Source of the DNA: Antedon bifida
Lineage: Eukaryota > Echinodermata > Crinoidea > Comatulida > Antedonidae
Reading direction: 5' to 3'
DNA length: 64,000 nt
NCBI GenBank assembly: GCA_963402885.1
Contig: OY727099.1
Location: 12,202,001-12,266,000, forward strand
Translations under genes and position numbers: made by a program
In this document: in pieces, positions 1-11,700 of the stretch
Numbering within the stretch: the stretch's first letter is position 1
Layout: each line of letters begins with the position of its first letter
Notes under the pieces: model-generated
What the model was told of the DNA's origin: nothing
The model's input: the letters and a program-made list of their open reading frames with translations, nothing else
Databases searched by the model: none

Positions 1-1350
1 GAGAAACGCTATGAGGAAGAAATAGAAAGGATGCGCGATGCAGAAATTCATGACTTATCACAGATTCAGTACAGATCTCCAGAGCAGAATGATCGGTTCG
101 AAAAATTGATGTTGGAACGCGAGTTTGAAAGAAGGTTAAAGAATGCTGAGGAATATTCTGATGATGAAGAAATGCCTCCAATGGCACGAGACCAAGCAGT
201 TAGAGAACGACGTTTGCAAGAACTTCAGATGGAACGAATGAAAGAACAACAAATGGAGAAGGAAAAACAACGCAGAGACGAAGAAAACCAACGCTTAGAA
301 GAACAAAGGAAGCAACAGCAGAGGGCAGAACAGCAGAGGGCAGAACAGCAGAGGGCAGAAAAGCAGAGGGCAGAACAGCAGAGGGCAGAACAGCAGAGAG
401 CAGAACAGCAGAGAGCAGAACAGCAGAGGGCAGAACAGCAAAGAGCAGAACATCAGAGGGCAGAACAGCAAAGGGCAGAACATCAGAGGGTGGAACAGCA
501 AAGGGCTGAACAGCAGAGGGCTGAACAGCAGAGGGCAGAACATCAGAGGGTTGAACAGCAGAGGGCTGAACAGCAGAGGGCAGAACATCAGAGGGCTGAA
601 CAGCATAGATTTGAAGATGAGAAACGACAGGATGATGCCCGAGTTGAACACATGTTGAGACAACAGGAGGAAGAAATGAGACAAAGACATGAGCGACAGA
701 GACAGGAGCAAGCAAGACGCGAAGCAGAAATTGAAAAAGAACGAGAACGAATTGAAAGGCAGATGTTGATAGACGAGCAAAGAGCGCGATATACAGAACG
801 ATCTCAAGATCGTCACCAAGAACCAGAACCATACCAACCAAAACCGTACATGCCAAAACTAGTTGACCCTGACGTTCTTGGTGGGTACATGTCCAATCTA
901 GGAGGGGGTGATGGTAACTCTGCTGGCCACCCAGACAGAATGAACGGTAATGCAGAACCTGTACCTCACGTTCCTCTTGCTATTCCCAAACCAGCTGTAA
1001 AGCCTAAACCAGCTACCAAGCCAAAACCTGTTGTCAATGACAACAATTCTAACCAAAATGGAGGTGATGACTATGGAACACCACTGAATTCACAAAATTT
1101 GAACACTTTCAAAGTTGGTGACACAACCCCAACGGTTATAGGATCTCAGGAAGTTTACAGAGATCCTCGTGCCAAGATTCTTGCTTCAAAAGATCCAGGA
1201 TCTCCAAAACCTGAAGAACCTCAGAAGTTGTCTTTCCAACAGAAGATGGTGATGTTCCGGAAGGAAGCTGGAGAAAGAGGGACTCCTAAAGAAAGACCTC
1301 GTTCATCCAAGTTTGAAAGAGAATTTCTTGCTGAAAATCCAGACCTATAA
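1..1350 (+). CDS. AFDN: Afadin/canoe-like scaffold, C-terminal exon (partial)
   Basis: The frame is open from the first base of the window to a TAA at 1348-1350, so this is the 3' end of a larger gene (449 residues visible). It begins with charged, R/E/Q-rich helix-forming sequence, then a pure RAEQQ repeat tract, more coiled-coil-like sequence, and a proline/lysine-rich linker. It ends with a conserved-looking block containing VIGSQEVYRDPR and KLSFQQKMVMF. That tail order resembles the end of afadin/Canoe as I remember it (QEVYxDPR, then KLSFxE/Q). Afadin links nectins at adherens junctions to F-actin, and its C-terminal part contains the actin-binding region. The FHA, DIL and PDZ domains would lie outside the window, so the identity rests on the tail alone. 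Another coiled-coil scaffold is possible. Confidence 0.6.
   Translation, partial: EKRYEEEIERMRDAEIHDLSQIQYRSPEQNDRFEKLMLEREFERRLKNAEEYSDDEEMPPMARDQAVRERRLQELQMERMKEQQMEKEKQRRDEENQRLEEQRKQQQRAEQQRAEQQRAEKQRAEQQRAEQQRAEQQRAEQQRAEQQRAEHQRAEQQRAEHQRVEQQRAEQQRAEQQRAEHQRVEQQRAEQQRAEHQRAEQHRFEDEKRQDDARVEHMLRQQEEEMRQRHERQRQEQARREAEIEKERERIERQMLIDEQRARYTERSQDRHQEPEPYQPKPYMPKLVDPDVLGGYMSNLGGGDGNSAGHPDRMNGNAEPVPHVPLAIPKPAVKPKPATKPKPVVNDNNSNQNGGDDYGTPLNSQNLNTFKVGDTTPTVIGSQEVYRDPRAKILASKDPGSPKPEEPQKLSFQQKMVMFRKEAGERGTPKERPRSSKFEREFLAENPDL
318..606 (+). repeat. Coding minisatellite, 15-bp unit (RAEQQ)n
   Basis: About 19 copies of a 15-bp unit (consensus CAGCAGAGGGCAGAA) lie inside the afadin-like exon. 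They translate to RAEQQ, with H or K replacing one Q and V replacing A in some units. The unit is a multiple of three, so copy changes keep the frame. The product would be a long charged helix with a five-residue period. Confidence 0.9.
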
Positions 1351-2808
1351 GTAACCATATAATGATAGATAAAAGTGTAACCTTCTAGTGGAGGTAATAA
1401 ATTGTTTACCTTCCAAAAATTAGCTAATATTAATAATAATTAAAAAAATAAATTGTCATTTTTTAAGTGCCTTGTCAATAGATGTATGGGCAACAAGCAT
1501 GTAGCCCTATGTCACCCTATAAACAACCCCACACCCTAGCGGTTCTCATATAACAGTTTTGTATAAAAGAGTATTATCCAACGTCTATATTATTTGCACA
1601 GTTTAATTAAAAATGCTTTTATTTTTGTTAATTAGCAGCATACCCAAGTTGGTGATGGGTTAGATAGTTCATTTAAATTTAGTTTAATATTAGTTGATAA
1701 AAACGGCTTAACTATATTCTTTAATATTTATTATTGATATCATTTATGTATCCTTACTAATATTGATTAAGAACTTATATTGATTTGTATTGATTACCTG
1801 TATCATGTATTGATTCTTATTACAAGAATATTATTGTTAAAAACATGTTTTCATATGTTTTAATTTTCTGTAATAATATAGTAACAATAATTATAATAAT
1901 GAATTTTCAGAATTAATTTGATGTAACTTATCATTTAAATTACTTTTTTATTTTGCATGTCTTGTGTGTCTATTTCATTTTGCTTATTTTTTGACAATAA
2001 ACACATTCAGTTTACATTAGTTTACATTATCATTTATTAATACACATTTTATTACTGAACAGTAAATGACACATTTATTTATTTTATTTTATAACGGTTC
2101 AATAGGCTAATAAATAATTTAATAGTAATAAATTCAACATGGTTTTATATGTACAAAAGATAACATATAGTATAGAGCAGCATAACTATTGTCTTGTTTT
2201 ACAATGTATTGTAAATATCAATAATTCTTGAAAGCAATCAACTACAAAAACCTACAATTTGATCAAGTCAAGTGCAAATCAGTGTATATATGTTAGAGAT
2301 TACGCTGTTGGTATAGTTTTAAAATGCTTTATTTAAAAGAAATGCTTGACAACCATGGTGTAGTTATAACAACGGTATCAATCATTGTATATTAGCTGGG
2401 TGTTCTTACTTAAGTTTTAAACATTTTGGTTTTTGAAGTTTGCAACAATTATGACTTGAAAGTTGAACAGAAAAAGTATTGAATCATTAAAATGGTTGAG
2501 AATTTGTGTATTACAATGTTAGTGTTTGAACTTTAATATTCTTGTTTTATAGCAACACTAACAATGACATGCAATTATTAAGTTTATGTATTTTAAAGTT
2601 TGTTAGTTTATTACTAAAGCTCCAAGAAGCACATTTTGTAAATAATATTCAATAAAATTTGTAATAAGCAAGACAATTTTAAAGATTTTTATTTTTGTTG
2701 TCTGACGTTTGACATTTCGATGACTGTTTTGTATTATGTACTGTTTAGTACACTGATTTACATTTCGGATGCATTTTTGCGTTCCATACTTTTATAATAC
2801 AGTAGGCT
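1351..2808 (+). other. 3' UTR and intergenic DNA after the afadin-like gene
   Basis: AT-rich, non-coding. AATAAA-type signals occur near 1996 and at 2651-2656, so the 3' UTR probably reaches about 2.0 or 2.67 kb. I see no other gene in this stretch. Confidence 0.5.
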
Positions 2809-2902
2809 TATTCGACTGGTCTGTTCTGAAAAGATCTAACTCTGTGCGAGTGAGTAGATCTTTTCGCCGTTGATCAGAGCTCATAAATCGACCAGTCGAA
2901 TA
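2809..2902. repeat. Inverted repeat upstream of MRPS15
   Basis: Perfect 13-bp arms TATTCGACTGGTC (2809-2821) and GACCAGTCGAATA (2890-2902). An inner perfect pair is GAAAAGATCT (2828-2837) with AGATCTTTTC (2856-2865). It lies about 130 bp upstream of the MRPS15 start codon. It could be a tiny foldback element or part of the promoter. Confidence 0.8.
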
Positions 2903-3035
2903 CACCTGATAATATAGAGGGCGAAAAAATGATGGCGACGGTGGATTTCCTTTCCATCTAAAATTAAGCAAAATACCTGGATTAAGTGGATTCATATATT
3001 GTTCGTTTATAGGCCATTTTTAAAATAAACTAAAA

Positions 3036-4973
3036 ATGATTTTTCGAGGGTTACCTCGCTTATTTTTAAGGTCTGTAAATATTAGTAAACCGCTGGTTCA
3101 TTGTAGTGGGCCGGTGTGTTCTGAAATCTCAACTCATGCAGCCGCAGCAGTAAGAAGAGCACATCAAGGGAACCGGAGCTCTGATGTTGTCATCTCCAGG
3201 TCCCTGGGCCTAGGCCCAATCGGCTTACTATCACATTTATGTGTACAATTAAACAATGAACCAGCCTATCCAATAATTACACAACATAGATGTTACGCAA
3301 GTAAGATTAAACCACGAAAGAAAAAACCAAGTAAGTCAATTTTTTTAATTTCTATCCTAGCCATACCTATCTAATAATTTATATACTGCAGTATTATTTT
3401 GCACATTTTCTTACAGCACCTAATTAATAATAATAGTACAGTATTAAATAGTATTTCCATCTTCTACAGTAGCTTGATTCAGTCAGAGGCGCAGTATATT
3501 TAAGATTGTTCAGGCCAACCACCTTTAATTTAATACTGAATAATGTAACAATAAATCATAATTATAAAATGCATATAATTACAAACTAATATTTAACATA
3601 TATTTATAAAAAAAAATTAAAATGATAGAAACAAAATACAATGTTAAGGATAAATAAATGCCATTTAATTGACTCGATCTTTCTTGCAGTAGATTAACTT
3701 GATTGAACTATTGCTCTAAACTTATTCAAATTTATTTACATTTTTAGTACGAGACTTGGAACCAGTTGTTCACAGCATAGACAGATTTTACGGCCTAGAC
3801 CCATCATTGCCCAAGCTCCATTTGGATGAGGTTGAAGAATTAAAAACGTAAGTAGTCATTTTATGTAACTAAAACATTAATCAACTAGTTTAAAATGTCT
3901 ATTTAAAGTTTTTTTTTATGTTCACAGTACTGATTCATATTTTGTGCATTGTTTTTAATCTACAGTGCTGATGACAATGTCAAGAAAATGTTCAGCTTAG
4001 AATTTGCAAGCAATGTAAGTAAACCATCTTGAATTCACTCGTTGATAAAAAAAAATCTACCTTGTGACTTTTTAATTTTTAATTATTTGCTTTTAGGCAG
4101 AGATAAAACAGTACAAATCTTACAAGCTAATGCAAGAACTGAAAGAAAAAATAGGAATAGAACACACTGCTAGTAAAAATGTACTCCCACTAAGAAGTAA
4201 GTTTCATATATTTGTGAAAATCATCTGGTTTTTGTAATTTATAATAAATTCTGTGTAATTAAATGAATGTAAAGGTTACTCCATTCAATCTCGGCTGTCC
4301 TTTCGTTATATTTTTTTTTCCTTTATATTTTAAGGCTGCCATTTTTTCTTTTTGTTTTACATTTAATGCACTTTTATTGTGCTTTTTTTTTGCAGTTGCC
4401 CGATTAACGATGGCTGTAAGAAACTGCGGGAAACATGTTATTAAAAATCCAAAGGTAATATAGTAAACAGTACAGGGAACAGTAAACATTACTGCTGGTA
4501 TTTAATTAATTGTTTATTCATCTGTTTTCAAGGATTTTCTAGTTTTGCCAAGGTAGGCATTTTGTGCCAGCCCAAATGTGCTATCAGCACCAAAAACAAA
4601 ATTCTATAAATTTTACAACTATCCTCAATATTTTATTTTGCAGGATAAAGCAAATAAACGGAAGATGCTAATCAATATTGATAGAAGGCGGAAGTACTTG
4701 AAGCGTCTGCGAGGCCGAAACTATGGCCACTTTGAGAAAATTGAAGAAGAACTTGGTATAAAATGGGTACCGATTGACAAGTATAACAAACGTAAATCAA
4801 AGCGTCAAATTGAACAGAAGGCGATCAAGGACAAGGCACATTGGGATAGAATTGCAGCAAAACAAGAATTTGAAAGGAAACGAAATGAGGAAAATATGAT
4901 TGAAATTGTACGACTGAAAAAAGAACTTGGAAAAGAATTGACAGAGGAAGAAAAACATTTTGATAATAAGTAA
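3036..4973 (+). CDS. MRPS15: Mitochondrial small ribosomal subunit protein uS15m
   Basis: Six exons join in frame with GT-AG introns: 3036-3330, 3748-3847, 3966-4014, 4097-4196, 4396-4454 and 4644-4973, giving 310 residues. The S15 fold lies in the C-terminal half (from about residue 182), with LTMAVRNCGKHVIKNPKDKA and then KMLINIDRRRKYLKRLR. The second block is the helix that binds 16S/12S rRNA in bacterial S15 and its mitochondrial homologues. The N-terminus is rich in Arg and Ser and lacks acidic residues, as expected for a mitochondrial presequence. A long lysine-rich mitochondrial extension follows the S15 core. The human protein is 257 aa, so this one is somewhat longer, mostly at the N-terminus. 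An AATAAA lies 70 bp after the stop. Confidence 0.92.
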
Positions 4974-5042
4974 CACTTTACAGATTTATTGTAACAAATT
5001 CTGTATAAAAGTACAAAGTACAATTGTTAACAGAAAAAATCC

Positions 5043-5048
5043 AATAAA
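5043..5048 (+). promoter_or_regulatory. Polyadenylation signal of MRPS15
   Basis: AATAAA, 70 bp downstream of the MRPS15 stop codon and followed by a T/G-rich stretch from about 5070. It is the first canonical signal after the stop. Confidence 0.65.
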
Positions 5049-5755
5049 AAAACATCTAAATACTGTAAATGAGTTTGTTGTTTTTTCTAGGGACTTACAG
5101 CAGGTGTACTAAGGCTTATGGTACACCATGTATAATTTTGTTTATCTGCCTTTTTGCATGGTATACCTTAGTACATTACTAATGTATATATGCACACTCA
5201 CCTATTTATTGAAATATCTCAAGATATATTTTAATAAATAAATAAAAATTAAAAATTAAATAAATTAGATTAATAAATACTGTAATGCTCAATATATTGG
5301 AATATTCAAATGGCATATTTGATTTTGTGCTCCATAGAAAATATGTGCAATACTTTTACTATTCAAATGGACAGTAAACTTTATCTGTTGAATATTCCAC
5401 TTAATGTGTAACGCAGAACTACTGAACAAGAGTAGGAACTCAATGGAAAATTCCAATTGAATGAAGACACCTATTGTCTCATCAAGGAAATGAGAAGATC
5501 TACCTATCTAAATAGGCCTATATATTAAAACAAAAATTGAAATTGATGAATGGTTTATAAAAGTCTTTTTAACCTTCGTTGATGGATGAATTATAGCCAT
5601 AAAACATGAAAGTATAGGAATAATAGCATTATATGATTTGATTTGTTGCACTTATTGCGTTCCATATTTCATTGGAGAACGAATTGACTTTTTAATATTT
5701 TGTTACCGCTCCCCGACGAGACGTGTGCGGTTCAAGTTGACGTGAAGACTAAATC
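5049..5755. other. Intergenic DNA between MRPS15 and NT5DC1
   Basis: AT-rich and without a convincing reading frame. The last 60 bases (5700-5755, CCCCGACGAGACG...) are less AT-rich and probably contain the NT5DC1 promoter or 5' UTR. Confidence 0.5.
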
Positions 5756-8700
5756 ATGAGCATTTTAAACGAATCTTCCTGTAGCCTGAGTGATTTTGAT
5801 GCTATAGGCTTTGATCTTGATCATACTCTTTGCAAATACAAGTTAGACATACTTTTTCCAGTATGTTGTAGCATTTATTTATTATATAATAGGCCTATTA
5901 CTAAAAACACTAGGCCTAGCTAGGCTTAGGCGTCCCTACACAACATGTGCTCAGTGCTGGGTGGTCATCATAGTGCATTTCGTCCCCTCGTTTATGGAAC
6001 GCCCAAATTCATGAAACGCCACAAAGGACAAAATATGTCATGTTCATTTCGGCCGACAGGTATGGTGTGCCAATAGCCAGAAATCATGTGGAGATTTTTT
6101 TTTTCGCGGATTAAACCTAGCTTAGCTAGGTAGGCCTAGGCCCATCTTGGCAACAGAGAAGACTTCATTTTTATGGTGGTAGGACTAGGCCTTACTTAAG
6201 CCTGTTTTCCTGTCGACGCTGTTGAAAACGTTCAAGTTGAAATAATAACGATAGCGAGTACCTTTTCCTGTAAATCGTTAACATTTCAATGATGATGATA
6301 CATTTTTTTTTTACAATTTCGTCTTGTAATTCATCCATCCATGCTCACAGTTTTTTACCCCTCTACTACTGTCATTGTCATAAATTACGTTTTATTTCAG
6401 TTTCTTTACAAATGTTTAGTGAAACACCTTGTTGAAGATCTTGGCTATGATGAAGATATTGCTCGTCCTCTAGAAGAACATAAAGATTTTGTGTACGTAC
6501 ATCCCACAAACAGTTTCAGATCATTGGCAACCATAACATTAAAAATAAAATATAACGGATAAAATAAATTAAAGGTGATTATTAAAAAAAAGAAAAATTG
6601 ATACAGTTTACTGTTGTGTTGCTGTTGTGGACTGACGAACGGGCGTCGATTGGTGGCAGCACTCGACTGGAAGTTGTGGTGTCATGCACACCTGTGCACA
6701 ATTCAGCCCAGTAGGCCTGAAGTTCCAGGTTATTCCCCCATTTACATTACATTTAACTTTTTTTAAAAATGTTGTTTTCTTGAATATCATTTTCTGTAGA
6801 ACAAAGGGTCTCGTTATGGACGTTGAAAAAGGAAACTTTTTTAAGTTCTCAGAAAATGGGTACATTTTACGTGCCAGTCACGGTACTTGTCCTCTGAGTG
6901 ACGAGGAAATTGAAGAATTGTACGGTAAAGAGCGCCACTGGAAACACTTCAAAGATCTTAAAGAAACATTGACACAAAATTGTGAGTACAAAAACATGGT
7001 TGGTGGCAGATCTCTTGAAAATAGCAGGGCCGTAGCCAGCAGGGGAACTGCACAGATCGTCATATTTTATATAAATAATTATATTTAAAGCATCTTTGCC
7101 TCGTCTGTTTTTAACCTCTCGCTACGGCCTTGATAGAATGTCATTGTTAATACCAATGCTACTTACATAACCAAAATATTTTAATATACATTTTATCCTT
7201 CTTGTGCCCTCATCCATACAACGTATAAAAATGGGGAAATAGGAACAGAATAGAATTTTAGAAAAATGGTTCTGAAATCCCTGGCAATTGATCAATGTAT
7301 TTTCTTTCCTTTTTTTTTGCTTTGCTGTAGGCCTATTTCTCTCATTTTTAAGCAAACTGTAGATCATCAGGTGATCAGGGGTTTTTTGTTTTATTCTCTG
7401 CTACTGTATGATAAAAAGGTCCGGAAAACAATCTGACAAAGTTACATAGAAATTAACAAATTCAGAAAATCTAAAAAGAACAAAATTCTAGCTAGACTAA
7501 ATGCTATACTGCCCTCTAGAACAACATTTTGCAAATCTATTTAATACAATACATTTGACAAAACAAAATATCAATTTTATTAGCTTTATTTTATTATACA
7601 ATTTAAATTAGAAGTTTAATTTCTGTCATCAATTGCAAGATTTGAAAGAAGGTAATGATACAGAGAGCTGTAATATCTCTACTACAAACAAGTAATGAAT
7701 TAGAAAGGAAAAGATATAAATAGAACATTGATTAGTGTGTTGATTACCTAAATGTATACATATGAATAATGATCCAAGCTCTACGGAGTTGTTGTTGATA
7801 ATTAAACAGAATGTATGGTAACTACAGTCATACTTCATTGATTTTTATATATTAGAAAAGTAAAATTTCCTTGGAATTTGTAATTGAGAATAATATATAT
7901 ATTATATCAATATTTTGTTATTAAATCCATGGATTAGAATCAAGTAGTTAAGACTTAAAGATGGAAATGAAATATTTAATTATTCTTTTGAGAGCAATTT
8001 AAATTTCTTCATTTGCCTGAAGAACCCAAAGTCATTACGCCGTCACATGCCGTTACACTCAACATTCTAATATTCGATATTATCCTCTTTCATATTTAAA
8101 GTCAATGGTTTAGTGTATTCTACTGAAGGCAATTATATATAGTATCTGTCTGGCAATGATGTATTCAAATGTTTTTACTGCAGAATAACTATTATAAAAA
8201 AAAAAGTCATTTTAAAAAAGACTTTCAAAAAATGTATCCTTTTAAATAAACAAATTTTGCATAATATTGAAATTTGGAATAAGTACACCAAAATTACCAT
8301 GGACCATCATATTATGTAGACATTTTCAGTTTTAATAGTAAAATTGTATGTAGAGAAATAAACTATAAAATAGCCTTTTGTATTCATTTCCGACTGACAA
8401 AAATTACGCTAGATACTTTTGTTAAGTGGGCATTGATGTACAGTCAGCATAATAAATAGAGAGATGATGACATTTCTTATGATAAAGACAATGCAATTAT
8501 ATTATCGTACAGTATAAAACAGAGTATATTCCAAAGTAAGGGGCGTGAGCCTGAAATTTTGCAAAAAGTAGTAGATGAGATTGATTTATAAATTTGCATT
8601 AACTAATAACATGGATTTACCAAAGCATTGTGTTTGATTTTGGCTTTAAATTAGACCTGGGATTATACTAAGAATGGGTGCAGCACCTTGATTCCGGGAT

Positions 8701-11700
8701 ATTGACTCTATTCCATCATAACAAGTTCCTGTTGTTCATGTTTAAGAATCTTAACATTTGTGTATCCTACACAGGGTATTAATTTACTTGGAGACTTATT
8801 CTGTATAATGTTTGAATCATGTTAGTTTGATTTGTTTCATACTATTAACTTAGATTTAAATACCATGTGTGTGTAAGGGATATGTATTTTATTTTTACTT
8901 GAACATTTTTGTTTACACTCTGAATAATATAAAATAATAAAGTAGGTATGAATATTACAATAAGTGAGTGTATCACATTATTATGTAACTGTCACACCTT
9001 TTTTGTGGAATATAATTGCGTTGAGGTTTACTGCTTCGTCTTGTATTTCAAACTCAGTTTTATCCAAGAATACATGACATGTTATTGCATCTCTTGTATA
9101 ATTATTATCAACTGTAATGTCAATTCACAATAATGTAGAAATCTGAGCTTTATTCCTTTGAGGGATAAAGCACAAGAATCAAATGGCATTTGCTAGAAGA
9201 ACTATAAATGACGTTGCTTATTTTATATATTCATTAATGGTTTTTTAGTTAACAAAGTGCCAACAAAAATGTTCAAGTAAAAATAAAATACATATCCCTA
9301 ACACTTACTGATATTTAAATCTAAGTTAATAATAAGAAACTAATAAAATTAACATAATTCAAACATTATACAGAATAAGTCTCCAAGTAAATCAATACCC
9401 TGTGTAGGATACACAAATGTTAAACATGAACAACATTAATTTTATCAAAAGGTCAATAAAATAACCATTACAAATGCCTAATATATGTATTCAGATACAA
9501 TTTAACAACATATTCAGTTTATATAGTTTATTTTAGTATAGCAATGCCTCATAAACAGACATAGTCTACATGGCCTTAATATTAAAGTCCTGTTTTTTAG
9601 AAAACACAACATAATTCTAGAATATTAAGCTTGGAAAAAAACAGATATAAAAAGATAATTAAAATAAAAAATAATAATTTGAAACTACAAAATAGAAATA
9701 GATGATAATGTTCTGAACTTTAAATCTAGGACAAACTGAATGTTTGATTCTGATAGATGATTTTTATTTTGCCCAACGGTAACAGATTCTTCCCAGGCAT
9801 AAAGTAGCCTCTGTTGATACCATATTAGTTTACGCATTTATTTGATGTATACAATTCAAAACTGTAGAGGTATACTCATTCGTAAATCATACATTCATTC
9901 ATACACATTTATTCAGTTATTTGACAATGAGTATTGATTCCAGTCAAAATTGGCTTTCTTGATAGAAACACTTAATTATAATGTTCAGAAGTCTACAATG
10001 ATAATTTTAATAATAAAAGAGTTGTGATGGTTTGAAATGAATAATGTATAGTTGATAAACAACAGATACTAACTAGAATTGTTTGTACTAAGATTGAAGA
10101 TGGATGTATTCCATGTAGTGTTTAATAATAAAAGAGTCCTGATGGTTTGAAATGAATAATGTATAGTTGAATATAACAACAGATATGAGTCCATTGAAGC
10201 TCGTATTGTGTAATTGAAATACGATTAGCCTAGTGTTTAATAATAGAAGAGTCATGATTTAATTAAATGTTAAGAAGTGCATGCTTTCGTTCATTATTAT
10301 CTCAGGTCTAAGCTGATAAATTATCAGATGTCTTGGGTACTTCTTTATTAATTTATTCTCGCATCATCAAGTATTCAAAACGCACTTAATTTAAATACAT
10401 CCTGCACGTCTTAAATGTTCAATTTTTTGGCAACCAATATTTTCAGGCCAAGAGACAACCTGGCGTTCGGACTTCATGATAATAAAAAAAAAACTTGTCT
10501 GTTCCAAATGTGGCTTTTTGTTTTTGCCGTTGAATACATAATGACGTATACTTGATTTGAAACTGACTTTAGCCCATATTTATTCCCAATAGCAATTCGA
10601 TGATCTACATTTAATGATGGTGAATTAACTTATTGACATAAACTATATACTAACCTTTGATGCATCGATTTGCTGTAAAAAAAGCAGCCTCCGGCATGCC
10701 ACAGTAAATGAATCAGTTTCTGTCGTTAGTATTATCTCGTTCAATTTTAATAACAGATATCAAACTGTATGTTCTAGATTTAAATCAGGCTATTTTTGAT
10801 GATCAATCAATTTCTTAAAATGTCATTTTCTATTTACTGAAACAATAATAACTCTGTACAATAGCTCTTGGCAATGATAGGATAGTAATAATATGGTGAT
10901 AAACATTAAAATGTTTGATGGTAATATTGTACACTACCAGCTAATTCTTTTGTCACTTGGAGGTGTAAAAGTTATATTGTACAAAAAAGTAATCTGTGTA
11001 TTTTTTCACATTGACGATAAACCAAATGGTAAATCATAAATATTTAATATTTGATATTTGAGATCCATGATAATGGATGGCATGTACAGTAGTAAAATTA
11101 TAAATATTTGCTATACGATAGTGACATTCTTGATGTAATAAGATTTCCCATTGTAAATATTCAGTTCACATTAATTTCTACAAAGAGGATATAGCTTATA
11201 AATACCATTGAATTGCTTAATATCATATTTGTTGATGCTTTTAAATAACCAACAATATTTGGTGCAAACATCGAAAATACTACATTAAATTTCTATTTTT
11301 AGCATATTTTATAGCATAATTATTTCAGCTTAATTCGGATTAAATAAAAATTATAAATTGTTATTTAATATGTCATTTTAGCACCTTTTTACATATTGAA
11401 TTTGATATGTTTATAGTTTACTTTAAGATGACACGTATCTGTCACTACAGAATAAAAACCTAACCATGCTTAAATAATCACATTAGTTCTTAAATCTGTT
11501 AGACAGTGCTTACAATTTCATGAATGCTAATATTCTCATACAATGGAACTTCTCGTATACGTCTTGGACGTTTTACCTTTGGTGTCGGTCTAAGTGATGC
11601 ATCATGGGAATTTTTCCATGCATAAATTATTTCGAAATCCTCCTGTTTATAAGATTTTGGTTGAATAAGTAGTTTTTCTTGTCGATTTCGCTTTGTCCAG

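Larger units (their letters stand above)
7090..11498. other. Proximal part of NT5DC1 intron 3
   Basis: AT-rich intron DNA without conserved coding sequence that I can see. It contains a long inverted repeat (8731-9433) and a decayed direct repeat (about 10003-10260), listed separately. Confidence 0.6.

Noticed and set aside
200-856. Long antisense frames (218 and 180 aa) over the afadin-like exon
   Set aside because: They exist because the 15-bp repeat has no stops in several frames. Their leucine/proline/phenylalanine repeats are mirror images of RAEQQ.
6608-6865. Antisense frame over NT5DC1 exon 3
   Set aside because: No protein features. It overlaps a conserved exon on the other strand.
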